Origin: Bacteroidia bacterium
GTDB taxonomy: Bacteria; Bacteroidota; Bacteroidia; Bacteroidales; Azobacteroidaceae
Assembly: GCA_026000155.1 (NCBI GenBank)
Contig: BNYG01000008.1
Span: 1-64,000 of the forward strand
Length of the DNA stretch: 64,000 nt
Direction of reading: 5' to 3'
In this document: in pieces, positions 43,701 to 52,135 of the stretch
Numbering within the stretch: position 1 is the first letter of the stretch
Layout: each line of letters begins with the position of its first letter
Made by a program: the position numbers and the translations under genes
The notes under the pieces: model-generated
What the model was told of the DNA's origin: nothing
The model's input: only the letters and a program-made list of their open reading frames with translations
Databases searched by the model: none

Positions 43701-43944
43701 CCGATTTTTCGTTTGGAACCGTGACGGAATAGTTTCCGTCCAAATCGGTCACTGTTCCTGTAGTAGTTCCTTTAACGGTTACGGTGGCGCCCGGAAGCAC
43801 TTCTCCTGTATTATCCTTAACTATACCCTTCACCGAAAATCCTCCTGAGGTTTGAGCCTGCAAATTGCAGATTCCCATAAATAACAGCATTATGACCAGT
43901 CTGACCAGTCTTTTCCTGCGATACTTTCTTTTGTTTAGCATCAT
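40726..43944 (-). CDS. SusC-family TonB-dependent transporter 2 (xylan locus)
   Basis: This is a 1072-residue outer-membrane receptor with a signal peptide (CNLQAQ), the carboxypeptidase-like domain VKGIVKDNTGEVLPGATV, the TonB box TLDEVVVVGYGTMKR, the plug RIRGINSLSASTEPIYVIDG and the motif ILKDASATAIYGSRASNGVI. The barrel ends in FGLNLSF. It begins the operon susC2-susD2-SGBP-GH10. Its promoter lies at 43989-43996 and a 50-bp upstream motif shared with susC3 lies at 44051-44100. Confidence 0.96.
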   Translation of the reverse strand: MMLNKRKYRRKRLVRLVIMLLFMGICNLQAQTSGGFSVKGIVKDNTGEVLPGATVTVKGTTTGTVTDLDGNYSVTVPNEKSVLVFTYLGYLDQEITVGSRQTIDVTLSEDLKTLDEVVVVGYGTMKRSDLTGSVTSVTSDAITKSIPTSIDQVLQGRAAGVQMQQNSGMPGASSSVRIRGINSLSASTEPIYVIDGVIIDGGSMNGANNTNTNALATINPADIVSMDILKDASATAIYGSRASNGVIMITTKRGQKGEATISYNGYMGWQQMPKKLDVLNLREYAENRNTLADLSLVNPSNNFIHPELLGEGTDWQDELFNAAMMQSHNLSISGGSDKATYNLGAGYLDQDGIAEGSSFKRLNLSGNFDAQVKSYLKAGASFAFSNSFQDITVSNQSLINVALRTSPDVPVKNADGSWGGQDDAETWIPRNPMALALLNTNKNEIYGIRANTYAEATILPELTYRTELSFDYNTTNGQTFNPTYHFSNTQTNETNRGNFSKQYNKYWSWRNIVTYTKTFNEIHSVNAMLGQEMQKSAWEFLSGSRSNYPTNGATALNLGDATTAGNSGYNGASAIMSYFGRAFYSYNNRYLLTATLRRDGSSKFAPKNRWGWFPSAALAWRVSEEDFLRDNPAIDNLKLRLGWGEVGNQNIPDNYAYLATYGVSTTIWGTGLLASNTPNPNLKWESTSSSNVGVDLSLLKNRIEFIADVYYKKTNNLLLRASLPAASGTAGQGSSGRPWVNLGSLENKGIELTLNTVNINKRDFQWRSNLVFSLNRNKVLSINTETGTDPRSIEDDAYGGGTTTVTNTVVGQPIGQFYGYQVIGRFEKATDFYYKDKDGNIQRTPVMSNLPIDEKAGVWIGDYIYKDVNGDGKIDTDDLDFIGNPEPEFTYGIGNTFSYKGIDLTIFLTGSYGNDVVNYTRRYLDNPYRNTSNLYTRAMDYARTALIDPNGPNDYRNVKIVGGDPYMYRMPQSTATSDYDNAFSNRLVEDGSYLRIQNISLGYNLPRTWMSKVGIQNVKIYANLQNVYTFTKYSGYDPEIGVSYRNGNQLNGIDDGRYPSPRIYTFGLNLSF

Positions 43945-43988
43945 TCAGCGTATTAAATTAAAAGATTAATATTAAATTATTTTGCAGG

Positions 43989-43996
43989 CAAAGGTA
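43989..43996 (-). promoter_or_regulatory. -7 box of susC2
   Basis: The minus strand reads TACCTTTG, an exact TAnnTTTG match 45 bp before the susC2 start. Confidence 0.65.
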
Positions 43997-44050
43997 TATT
44001 AGAAACAGGGAAACGCTTTTATTACAGGAAACAAAAACCAATTTTGTTTG

Positions 44051-44100
44051 TAACATACAGGAAAGTATCGTTACTAATATTTGCGCGTATGTTACATTTT
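44051..44100 (-). promoter_or_regulatory. Candidate PUL operator, susC2 copy
   Basis: This 50-bp block aligns without gaps to 60174-60223 upstream of susC3, with 9 differences. Shared blocks are TAAC, TACAGG, AAGTA, CGTTAC, AATA and ATGTTACATTTT. It is bounded by TAAC and GTTA half-sites, so the outer ends form an inverted repeat. Confidence 0.7.
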
Positions 44101-44187
44101 TGTTAAGGAGACTGATGATTTTTATTTTGCAAACAAAAAGAAAAACATTAATGTGTGAAATTGCGTCGTTTATCAAAAAATATTATG

Positions 44188-44195
44188 TACATTTG
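44188..44195 (+). promoter_or_regulatory. -7 box for the small gene and retropepsin pair
   Basis: TACATTTG matches TAnnTTTG, 30 bp before the ATG at 44226, pointing away from susC2. The gap 43945-44225 therefore holds divergent promoters. Confidence 0.6.
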
Positions 44196-44225
44196 TGTAT
44201 AATATTTAATTTAATAAAAAATGCT

Positions 44226-44489
44226 ATGACAACTAAAGAAAAACAAAAACCCGAATATTCTTCATGGGAAGATATTAAAGCTCAATATCCTGATCGATTT
44301 GTTTTAATAGAAAATCCTGTTTATCAAACCGATACGCCATCTCCTTTCTTGGAAAGAGGCATTTTGAGGTATAAAAATAAAGCCCGAAAGAAAGTTGTGG
44401 AAAAAGCAAAGGAAATGAAATTTCCTTCTTTTAAAATAAAATATACCGGAGGGCCATTAGAAGAAAAAGATTATATTTTTGTCCTTTGA
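44226..44489 (+). CDS. Small protein preceding a retropepsin-like protease
   Basis: This 87-residue protein is read from the ATG at 44226 (MTTKEKQKPEYSSWEDIKAQ). It continues YPDRFVLIENPVYQTDTPSP and ends KIKYTGGPLEEKDYIFVL. The same type of small soluble protein commonly precedes retropepsin-like genes in Bacteroidota and cyanobacteria, but I know no function. The next gene starts 3 bp later. An upstream in-frame start at 44100 would run through the promoter and is rejected. Confidence 0.7.
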   Translation: MTTKEKQKPEYSSWEDIKAQYPDRFVLIENPVYQTDTPSPFLERGILRYKNKARKKVVEKAKEMKFPSFKIKYTGGPLEEKDYIFVL

Positions 44490-44492
44490 TTT

Positions 44493-44876
44493 ATGGAAAA
44501 ATTTAAATTAGAAAGAAGAAAAATTATTGTAACTGCCAAGCTAAAAGGACCCGAAACAGAACAGTTTTTTGATTTTATCCTTGACACAGGAGCCGGAACT
44601 ACAGTGATTAGTGAAGATACTGCCATTTTATTAGGATATGATTTGTCAAAAGTAACCCCAACAGAAACGTTTGTCACTGCTGGGGGTCGTGTAAATGCAA
44701 AAATGATACAACTTCATAAAATAGAAGTATTTGGTAAACTTGCATCCAACTTTAGGGTAAGCGTTATGCCGTTTCCCATACAATTGTTAGTTGATGGGTT
44801 AGTGGGAGTGGATTTTCTACAAAAATTGAAAAAACTGAAAATTCATTTCGATACACAAGAAATTGAAGTGAATTAA
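44493..44876 (+). CDS. Retropepsin-like aspartic protease domain protein
   Basis: This 127-residue cytosolic protein has the aspartic protease motif FILDTGAGTTVIS (catalytic D31), the flap-like region ETFVTAGGRVNAKM and the hydrophobic-Gly motif LLVDGLVGVDFLQKL. One lobe is present, so a homodimer would be needed, as in retropepsins. It has no signal peptide. It overlaps the convergent GH115 gene by 4 bp. It sits inside the xylan locus but on the opposite strand, so it is probably a guest, not a PUL member. Confidence 0.85.
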   Translation: MEKFKLERRKIIVTAKLKGPETEQFFDFILDTGAGTTVISEDTAILLGYDLSKVTPTETFVTAGGRVNAKMIQLHKIEVFGKLASNFRVSVMPFPIQLLVDGLVGVDFLQKLKKLKIHFDTQEIEVN

Positions 44877-47359
44877 TGCCGGCTTTCCGGCGCTCCTAAA
44901 TAGCTGGGTTTTAAGCCACCGGTATTAATGAGTATCTTTTCCAACACAATACCCGGTTCCAAAACGCGGAAACGGAGCGTATGTTTGCCCGCTGACGGAA
45001 TGACCAGCTTCGTATTTGACTTGATGATGCTTTCTCCCTGCCATGGCCCCAATTCCCCGCGATAATGACCGTTGAAATTGACAATTTCTTCTTTGCCTCC
45101 ATCGAAAGATATGGCATAGCGCAATCCTTTGTTGGCATTGAAATTCAGTGTCGGTGCTAAAAGCAGTTGAATGTCAAACTCTCCTTGGGTTGCAAACTCA
45201 ATATCATATTCTACATAAATTTGGTCATTGAATTTCGGATAAACATTTGCAGGGAAAGTTGTGATGGCCGATTTTGTTTTTCCAAAATCCGGAATTACTT
45301 CCCAATGGATTGCATCTGTTCCTTGGGAACGGGCAAAATTTTCTGCTTCGATGGAGACATAGCCGTTTTGTTCGTGGTAGGGCGGGCGAACCCCGCCCCT
45401 ACCGGTAATGTATGTCACTTCCGGTATTTTGTTAAAGGACGGTTGCTGCCAATAGGTATAACCGATGTGCGTTTGGTCCATCATGTGTGCCCATTTGCCG
45501 CCGGCAATCTGTTGGTTGTAATGAATTGTCAGCAACGAATCCTGTTCATAGTGTTTTTTTGCTTTGTCCGCCCATTCATTGGCTTTCAGGTCTTGCTGTT
45601 TGGCATAATCCTTGTTTTTCGCTACCGCAAAATACATTTCATACAAATTGGAACAGGCATTGATTGGAAACAATACCAATTGGTCGAACGCATCCCGGTA
45701 TTCGTTGGGAAGGCGGTTGTAAAGCCGCAAAGCATCCAAGGCTAAATCCTTGTAATCGTTGGTAACCGTTTCAAATTCGTTGTAATTTTCCAAACTGTAG
45801 GTATTCGCATTTAACAATTCCGGTGTTACGCGCCGGTTGTATTTGGTGTATAAGTTGATCAACCGGGCGGATTCTTTGGCATATTGTTCGCCAAATTGTT
45901 GGGCGCACCAATCTTCCGTATGTTGCAACAAATTATTGGCATTGAAATGATTGGGATTCCAGGCCATATCCAGGAAAAAGCTGATGGGATATTCCATCGG
46001 TTTCAAATCACCGACATTTACCACCCACAGTTTATCCACGCCATGACTGTAAGTCAGGTTCATTTGTTCCCAAACACGTTGTATCGGACTGATGTTAAGC
46101 CATTTGTAATTTCTGGGGCCGCCGACATAATCAAAATGGTAGTACATCCCGTATCCGCCTTTGTGTTTAGGTGCGTTGAGGTCGGGCAATTTGCGTACAT
46201 TTCCCCAATTGTCGTCGCAAAGCAAAAGCGTCACATCATCGGGTACGCGCATGCCTTTGTCGTAATAATCCTGTACTTCCTTATACAAAGCCCACACTTG
46301 CGGTGTTTCCGCCGCTTTTTTACCGGTCACTTTTTCGATGATTTTTCGTTGGTCTTTCACTATTTTTTCCAACAAAGCGATGTCGGCGCTTTCGCTCATG
46401 GCTTCGTCGCCGTCCCCGCGCATACCAACAGTTGCCACCGTTTCAAAGTTTTTCATCCGTTCCATGCCACCTGTCCAAAAATCGGTCAATACTGCCGGAT
46501 TCGTGTTGTAATTCCAGGCGCCTTTGCCGTAACGCCGCCATTCGTCGTGAGCGCGTCCCAGCGGTTCGTGGTGCGAAGTCCCGATGACAATTCCCATTTC
46601 ATCGGCAAGAATGCCGTTTTGCGGATCATCATCGTAGAAAGCGTTGCCCCACATGGCAGGCCAAAGGAAATTCCCTTTCAGGCGGAGAATCAATTCAAAC
46701 ATGTGTTCGTACATTTTGGCGTTGACGCCTCCGAATTTTTCCACGCACCAACCTTGAAAAGCAGGCGCTTCGTCATTGATAAAAATACCGCGGTAATGCA
46801 CGGCCGGTTCGCCATCGGTATAGGTTCCGGGTTTTACGAATAAATTGTCTTGATGCACCACCGGTACATCCGCCCACCAATACCAGGGCGATACGCCTAT
46901 TTGTCGGGATAATTCATAAATGCCGTAAATCGTTCCGCGCTTGTCGCTTCCGGCGATAACCACCGCTTTATTCACTCCGCCCACAGGATTATCCAGCGTT
47001 TGAATCAGGTATTTTTCATTTTTCCCGGCTAATTCCTTGCCGTCTATTTTTCCTTCTTTGATCAGTTTGTCAATGATTTCCGATTGGCCGGCTGTACCGA
47101 TAATGATGGAATAGGATAAAAATCCTTGTGCCAATTGACCGGTGACCAACTGAAAATCCTGATACAGATTATTCATCGCCCGTTTTACACCCTTGTTGCT
47201 GTCGTCGGAAATGATGCTCGCCGGCATTCCGTTGATTACCAAAGGGAAATACGAAGGATCTTTTTGTTCGGCGAACACAAAGGGTTCAGCAGCAAAAGCG
47301 GATAAATTATTTAAAAGAGCCGCCAAGAGGCTCAGTATTAATACATTGTTCTTCATCAT
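44873..47359 (-). CDS. GH115 xylan alpha-glucuronidase
   Basis: This 828-residue exported protein (signal peptide ending near LSAFAAEP) shows GH115 landmarks: VIAGSDKRGTIYGIYELSRQ, GVSPWYWWADVPV, VHYRGIFINDEAPAFQGW, LWPAMWGNAFYDDDP, GMRGDGDEAM and LLLCDDNWGNVRKLP. GH115 enzymes remove (4-O-methyl)glucuronic acid from internal or terminal xylose, matching the CE15 esterase upstream. The C-terminal domain begins VSIEAENFARSQG. A palindromic repeat codes GRGGVRPPYH between the catalytic part and this domain. Confidence 0.94.
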   Translation of the reverse strand: MMKNNVLILSLLAALLNNLSAFAAEPFVFAEQKDPSYFPLVINGMPASIISDDSNKGVKRAMNNLYQDFQLVTGQLAQGFLSYSIIIGTAGQSEIIDKLIKEGKIDGKELAGKNEKYLIQTLDNPVGGVNKAVVIAGSDKRGTIYGIYELSRQIGVSPWYWWADVPVVHQDNLFVKPGTYTDGEPAVHYRGIFINDEAPAFQGWCVEKFGGVNAKMYEHMFELILRLKGNFLWPAMWGNAFYDDDPQNGILADEMGIVIGTSHHEPLGRAHDEWRRYGKGAWNYNTNPAVLTDFWTGGMERMKNFETVATVGMRGDGDEAMSESADIALLEKIVKDQRKIIEKVTGKKAAETPQVWALYKEVQDYYDKGMRVPDDVTLLLCDDNWGNVRKLPDLNAPKHKGGYGMYYHFDYVGGPRNYKWLNISPIQRVWEQMNLTYSHGVDKLWVVNVGDLKPMEYPISFFLDMAWNPNHFNANNLLQHTEDWCAQQFGEQYAKESARLINLYTKYNRRVTPELLNANTYSLENYNEFETVTNDYKDLALDALRLYNRLPNEYRDAFDQLVLFPINACSNLYEMYFAVAKNKDYAKQQDLKANEWADKAKKHYEQDSLLTIHYNQQIAGGKWAHMMDQTHIGYTYWQQPSFNKIPEVTYITGRGGVRPPYHEQNGYVSIEAENFARSQGTDAIHWEVIPDFGKTKSAITTFPANVYPKFNDQIYVEYDIEFATQGEFDIQLLLAPTLNFNANKGLRYAISFDGGKEEIVNFNGHYRGELGPWQGESIIKSNTKLVIPSAGKHTLRFRVLEPGIVLEKILINTGGLKPSYLGAPESRH
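45376..45403. repeat. Palindromic repeat inside the GH115 gene
   Basis: GGTAGGGCGGGCG-AACC-CCGCCCCTACC forms a GC-rich hairpin with one bulge. It codes in frame for part of TGRGGVRPPYHE at a domain boundary. Similar GTAGGGGCG-type palindromes are usually intergenic; one is at 19200-19221. Confidence 0.7.
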
Positions 47360-47385
47360 GTTTGTATATTTATGTTTCTTTTTCC

Positions 47386-47503
47386 TGTCATTGCGGGCTT
47401 GACCCGCAATCCTCTGAAAAACGTTAATTACTTATTATTCAACATTTTGCAATAGTAGTGTTTAACGGACATCATGGGATGGCGGGTCAAGCCCGCCATG
47501 ACA
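47386..47503. repeat. Inverted-repeat element, copy C
   Basis: Termini at 47386-47411 and 47478-47503 pair with two compensated or tolerated changes (TTGCGGG versus TGGCGGG). Read on the minus strand, the centre carries CCATGATGTCCGTTAAA and TAATTAACG like copies A and D. It fills the gap between GH9 and GH115. Confidence 0.85.
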
Positions 47504-47519
47504 GAGACTTTGTTATTTG

Positions 47520-49982
47520 TTAATTATTTAAAAGATTATCTACTGCATTGACCAGAAAAATATAGCTGGCGCCTAAATTAACGACATATTCGTTTTCGCC
47601 CCAGAAGAAAGGCCAGTCTTCTTTATTTTCCGGAAAATCCGGTTTCAGAATCAGTACTCCGGGAACAATGCCGCCGGCAAGGAAAGTGAAATCCGCCCGG
47701 TTATTTCCGTAAGCAACTCTTTTGGAAGAAGAACCTACGGCAGAAACGAAGGATATATCGCTGTCGGGATGCGTTCCGTAAATGTAATTCAACCCTCTAA
47801 AAACATATTCCTTATCCACCAATTCGGGAAATTGCCGATGCAACAGGTAACAGGTGATCGCGCTCTGGATAACACCTCCGTTTCCCGCCCATCCTCCGGT
47901 GGAAATAAAAACGCCGAAAGGATTTTGATTGAAGGCAGCCAAATTATCCATATAAATTTTTACCTGCGGTTCCACTTGTTTCTTAAATGGTTCGTCCATG
48001 AGGGGAATCGCTTGTGCGATCAATCCGGCAAACCATCCGAATTTGTCCTGTATGGCCGGATACATTTCATTGATACGTTGCTTGTAACGTTCCTCTCCCG
48101 TTGCTTGCAATAATTCAACCGCAGCGCGAAATTCTTCCGGCTCCAGTGCGCCCCCTATGGTATTGAGACCTTTATAGACGAATATATCCGGTTCATGAGT
48201 ATGTTCTTCCGTCCAAATTTTCTGAGCATACTGCAAACATTCGGCAGCCAAATCGGCATTGTAGCTTTTCAGCGCACGACTTGCAGATGCCAATGCAGCG
48301 GCCTGGCCGTAATTCAGCGGCGTGGATTTATTCGTGAATGCCCAACGGTCATCCTCGTTACCCTTGATATTGTCTGTCTTATTCACCGCATCACCCAAAT
48401 GACGATATTGTTCGATGTGCGATTCCACGATACCATTTACGGCATAACCTACGGATTTCTGTTGCGCCAGCAATTGCATAACTCCATGTTCAATCTGTTG
48501 GAGAATATCCGGTTGTCCGTCGGGAACGTGTATTTCCACCGACCGGGTCTTTTGGTTGATAGTCGTTTCGTCCCGGTCGATGCCAAACTGCTCATAGATA
48601 CGCACTAAATCCATAATTACGGCATGTTGTGTTTGCGTACGAATATCGAAATCGCCGGCATCGTACCAGCCGCCTACATTCAATCTGGGAATATGTTCCA
48701 AAGGTTTGTATTTATTGCCGGTAGTTGCACCTTGTGCATACAAATCAAAATGATGATGATTGATGGGAGCTTGCAAGGCATCGTCCTGATGGGAATCGCC
48801 ATGCCACACCCGGTAGGCTTCCCGTACAAACATGTGATCCATCTGAATGGGATAATACACATCAAGTGTGGGATGCCAGGCGGTTTGATACACGTTTGCA
48901 TCCACACGGAAAGGCGCCGTTACCACATCGCCGTATTGCAGGCGATAAATGCCCGGCTCTTTTATCGAAGAGAAATCAAATGTAAGATAATTATACCGTA
49001 AATACCGGCCCCAAGGTTTAGGATTTTCACTCAAAACCTTCGTAATGCTTCCATCGTTGTTCACCTTGAGTAATTGCACCGGAGATTCTCGTTCGTCATT
49101 TTTATCCAATTCAATGACCGCAACTTTTTGTTGATCAGGATGATAGCCTACCTGCGAATGCGCAATAACCGGTTTTCGTATCCAATCTTTTTGGGTTTCG
49201 GCGGTAATAAACCATTCGACAATCTTCCCTGATTTACCGGCAGGCAATAGACTGCGCACCACAAACCAACCGTTTTGGGCTTTGTTCCGGCCATCAAATA
49301 AAAGGAGTTCATTTTCAGAGCTAATCGTAATATGCCTTTCCGTATCTTCCGGAGCCAGGTCAATCTTTTTTCCCGAAGCTAAAGGCGCCGGTTCTGTTTC
49401 TCCGTTAATCGTTTGCATATTACTGCTTGGATACAAGGGAAAAACGCCGTTTGTTTCGTCCGTAATAAATGATTTTCCGAAATAGGCGGAAGGCAGAAAT
49501 TCGAGATTCAATCCGGCGATACCGTTTAAGGCTTCCGGAATGGCTTGGTCGGAATATACGCTCACATAGACCCCTCCGTCTCGGGCTTCGCCCCGGATGC
49601 TGTATTGAAAATCGTATTTGGAATATTTCAGCACCGCTTCAATGCGCTGGTTTTCCCGGTCTATTTTTCGTTCCACAAATTCGGGAATGGCATCCCATTG
49701 TCCCGGAGTCGGGTTCAAACGGACATCGCCATTGGTAACCGTGCGGACACCATGATGGATGATTTCTACCCCGCTTATTTTGGCATCATCGAACGAACCG
49801 TCGTACCAATTGCTGAAAACCATGACGTTCAGTCCTCTCGTTTCAAAATAGCCGGAATCGTTGAGAGCAATTTGTTCCTGATTGGAGCGGGATGCCTGAT
49901 GTTGGCAGCTGGGTAATAGGAGGACTATTAGTCCTGCCAAAGATAAAATAAATCCCTTGTAATTAAGATGTTGCATATTCAT
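47520..49982 (-). CDS. GH9 family glycoside hydrolase (endoglucanase type)
   Basis: This is an 820-residue lipoprotein (lipobox LLPSCQHQ). An N-terminal beta-sandwich region is followed by a cellulase N-terminal Ig-like domain (VIAHSQVGYHPDQQKVAVIE, YLTFDFSSIKEPGIYRLQYG). The GH9 (alpha/alpha)6 domain begins RVWHGDSHQ; GGWYDAGDFDIRTQT (near residue 438) gives the catalytic Asp pair and the C-terminal GENEYVVNLGASYIF the acid Glu. GH9 enzymes cut beta-1,4-glucans; in this locus the target might be glucan associated with xylan. The gene is flanked on both sides by inverted copies of the same repeat element. Confidence 0.88.
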   Translation of the reverse strand: MNMQHLNYKGFILSLAGLIVLLLPSCQHQASRSNQEQIALNDSGYFETRGLNVMVFSNWYDGSFDDAKISGVEIIHHGVRTVTNGDVRLNPTPGQWDAIPEFVERKIDRENQRIEAVLKYSKYDFQYSIRGEARDGGVYVSVYSDQAIPEALNGIAGLNLEFLPSAYFGKSFITDETNGVFPLYPSSNMQTINGETEPAPLASGKKIDLAPEDTERHITISSENELLLFDGRNKAQNGWFVVRSLLPAGKSGKIVEWFITAETQKDWIRKPVIAHSQVGYHPDQQKVAVIELDKNDERESPVQLLKVNNDGSITKVLSENPKPWGRYLRYNYLTFDFSSIKEPGIYRLQYGDVVTAPFRVDANVYQTAWHPTLDVYYPIQMDHMFVREAYRVWHGDSHQDDALQAPINHHHFDLYAQGATTGNKYKPLEHIPRLNVGGWYDAGDFDIRTQTQHAVIMDLVRIYEQFGIDRDETTINQKTRSVEIHVPDGQPDILQQIEHGVMQLLAQQKSVGYAVNGIVESHIEQYRHLGDAVNKTDNIKGNEDDRWAFTNKSTPLNYGQAAALASASRALKSYNADLAAECLQYAQKIWTEEHTHEPDIFVYKGLNTIGGALEPEEFRAAVELLQATGEERYKQRINEMYPAIQDKFGWFAGLIAQAIPLMDEPFKKQVEPQVKIYMDNLAAFNQNPFGVFISTGGWAGNGGVIQSAITCYLLHRQFPELVDKEYVFRGLNYIYGTHPDSDISFVSAVGSSSKRVAYGNNRADFTFLAGGIVPGVLILKPDFPENKEDWPFFWGENEYVVNLGASYIFLVNAVDNLLNN

Positions 49983-50019
49983 TTGTTTGTAATTTTTTAT
50001 TTTATTTTTTTAGAAATCC

Positions 50020-50135
50020 TGTCATTGCGGGCTTGACCCGCAATCCCAAGATGTGCGTTAAACTCTAACGATGCAAGTTGTTGATAATAGTAATTAACGA
50101 TTTTCAGGAGATTGCGGGTCAAGCCCGCAATGACA
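50020..50135. repeat. Inverted-repeat element, copy D
   Basis: Perfect 26-bp termini (50020-50045 and 50110-50135; core ATTGCGGGCTTGACCCGCAA) enclose 64 bp with AAGATGTGCGTTAAA and TAATTAACG. It lies between the acetylesterase and GH9 genes, in the opposite orientation to copy C. Confidence 0.88.
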
Positions 50136-50150
50136 AGACAAGGTACTCTA

Positions 50151-52079
50151 TTATTTCGTTTGAAAGGGCGATGCGGGCAATCCCTCTTTATTATACAAAT
50201 TCGCTCCCTCCGGGTTATTCGCCCAGGCATAACGCACTTTTACCGGCTGGGAAATTTCGTCATTCCAAACAACTACCTGATTTCCGTTTATGCTTGCTTT
50301 CGACAGTTTGAAAATGCCATCGGCGCCTGCTACGGCAAAGCCTTTGAGTTCGTCCACCGGCCTTAAATCGTTGGTGCCTTCCTTGAAAGAAAGGATGATT
50401 TTATTTCCTTCTATTTTAGCCGATTGATAAACCGGACCATCCGTTATTATCTTTTCGCCGTAAGCTAATTTCCGGGCTTGTAATGCCAAGCGTTTGCCTA
50501 CATCTTTTTTGTTCAGCGGATGAATATCGTTCCATTCGCCCAAGTCAATTGCAACGGCTAAACCGGTATTGGGAATGGTTTTTGAAAGTTCCAATTGCAC
50601 GTTCCTTAATTCCGCCCAACCGCTATTCTGTTGCAACAAAGCCGATTCCATAAAATTAGCTAACTGCACAATCAAGAAAGGCAATTCGGCTTTCCACAGG
50701 CTGCGCCAATCGCTGATAAGTGTGGACATTAAACCGTAATATTCAGCCGGTCGGCCGGTATTCGATTCACCCTGATACCAGAGAAAACCCTTAGTCGCAA
50801 AGTTTTTCAAGGGAAAAATCATGGCATTGTAAAGTCCGGTCGGTTTGTATTGGAAGGTGATTCCGCCGCCACTTGCTGCCGGCATCACAGCCCCGACATT
50901 ATATTTCCATTCTCCTTCGAGACTGATTTCCTGATTGTTGAATACTATTTTGTAGGGTTTATTTTTTACAAATTCGGGGAAACCGCCTTGACTGACCAAA
51001 CGCACCGTAACCAGATTTTTCCCTGCTTTGAGTACGCCCGGCGGCACCGGATAGTTGCGCGGAGGATATTGGTAACCGGTAGTACCGACAAATACACCGT
51101 TTACAAACACAGAATCGGCATCCACGATACGTCCCATGTAAAGCATTGCGGCTTGATTTGCCCAACCGGCAGGAATTTCCACTTCTTTCCGGAACCAGAA
51201 AACACCATTGGCAGGATACAATCCGTTTTTCCCCCAACTATTGTCTAATAAATCGGTCGTTGGCCAGGAATTATCGTTATAAGCGGGCGAAGACCATTTG
51301 ACTGTTTCATTTAAACCCTTGTCTTGTTCATTTAATATCGTATGCCAGCGGCGACCCGGCAAGGAACCCAAACGTTGCATTTCGGCCACAAATTCATCCG
51401 ATTGACAGATGCGCATATCGTTCAACAGGGCGGGAAAAGGCTTCAATGCTTCCTCACTTATCCAGGCTTCGGCAGGCGAACCGCCTACGCTGGAATTAAT
51501 CAATCCGACCGGAACTCCTGTCTTTTCGTACATTTCTTTTCCAAAAAAATAGGCGACAGCAGAAACATCTTGTGCTGTTTCCGGAGTTAAATCCACCCAA
51601 TTACAAGGAGGCACCTCTGCTTGCGGTCCGTGAAAATTATACGTTAAAGGTATTTTTACATAGCGGATATTGGGATTGGAATAGTGGCTTATTTCGTCGC
51701 CAAACATCGACATTACCCGTGAAATGGGTGTTTCCATATTCGACTGTCCGGAGCAAATCCAGACGTCTCCTATCAGAATGTCCTTGACGGTAAGGGTATT
51801 ACTTGCTTGAAGCGTCATCGTATAAGGACCTCCGGCTTTTTGAGGCGGCAATTGAATTTCCCAATTTCCATCCTTGTCCGCCACCGTTTTGTAAGCGGAG
51901 CCGGTGAAATTCAAACGAACCGCTTCATTGGGCGAAGCCCAGCCCCAAATTTTGACAGGTGCATCGCGCTGCACGATCATGCCGTCGCTGATTAACTGTG
52001 GTAACCGGATTTGTCCGAAAGCGGAAATTGCGGTGAAAAATAAGACAAGGAACAGTCCTGTTTTATACAATGTTTTCAT
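50151..52079 (-). CDS. Sialate O-acetylesterase-type (SASA) carbohydrate esterase
   Basis: This is a 642-residue secreted protein (signal peptide ending SAFGQ). The SGNH/SASA blocks are WICSGQSNMETPIS (Ser113), LINSSVGGSPAEAWIS, FLWYQGESNTGRPAEYY and the catalytic D-x-H in WNDIHPLNKKD. A galactose-binding-like domain (VFWFRKEVEIPAGW, ADSVFVNGVFVGTTG) is inserted in the catalytic domain, as in related acetylxylan esterases of PULs. In this context it likely removes acetyl groups from xylan. Sialic acid as substrate is unlikely here. Confidence 0.9.
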   Translation of the reverse strand: MKTLYKTGLFLVLFFTAISAFGQIRLPQLISDGMIVQRDAPVKIWGWASPNEAVRLNFTGSAYKTVADKDGNWEIQLPPQKAGGPYTMTLQASNTLTVKDILIGDVWICSGQSNMETPISRVMSMFGDEISHYSNPNIRYVKIPLTYNFHGPQAEVPPCNWVDLTPETAQDVSAVAYFFGKEMYEKTGVPVGLINSSVGGSPAEAWISEEALKPFPALLNDMRICQSDEFVAEMQRLGSLPGRRWHTILNEQDKGLNETVKWSSPAYNDNSWPTTDLLDNSWGKNGLYPANGVFWFRKEVEIPAGWANQAAMLYMGRIVDADSVFVNGVFVGTTGYQYPPRNYPVPPGVLKAGKNLVTVRLVSQGGFPEFVKNKPYKIVFNNQEISLEGEWKYNVGAVMPAASGGGITFQYKPTGLYNAMIFPLKNFATKGFLWYQGESNTGRPAEYYGLMSTLISDWRSLWKAELPFLIVQLANFMESALLQQNSGWAELRNVQLELSKTIPNTGLAVAIDLGEWNDIHPLNKKDVGKRLALQARKLAYGEKIITDGPVYQSAKIEGNKIILSFKEGTNDLRPVDELKGFAVAGADGIFKLSKASINGNQVVVWNDEISQPVKVRYAWANNPEGANLYNKEGLPASPFQTK

Positions 52080-52135
52080 ACGTATTTGAATTTAAGAATT
52101 TTCAAAAGTACATAAAATAGAAATAAAGTAGTCAT

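Noticed and set aside
44100..44225. N-terminal extension of the small gene before the retropepsin
   Set aside because: It would run through the TACATTTG promoter; the ATG at 44226 fits the promoter and family length.
45884..46843. Plus-strand frame of 319 codons across GH115
   Set aside because: Antisense shadow; GH115 motifs are on the minus strand.
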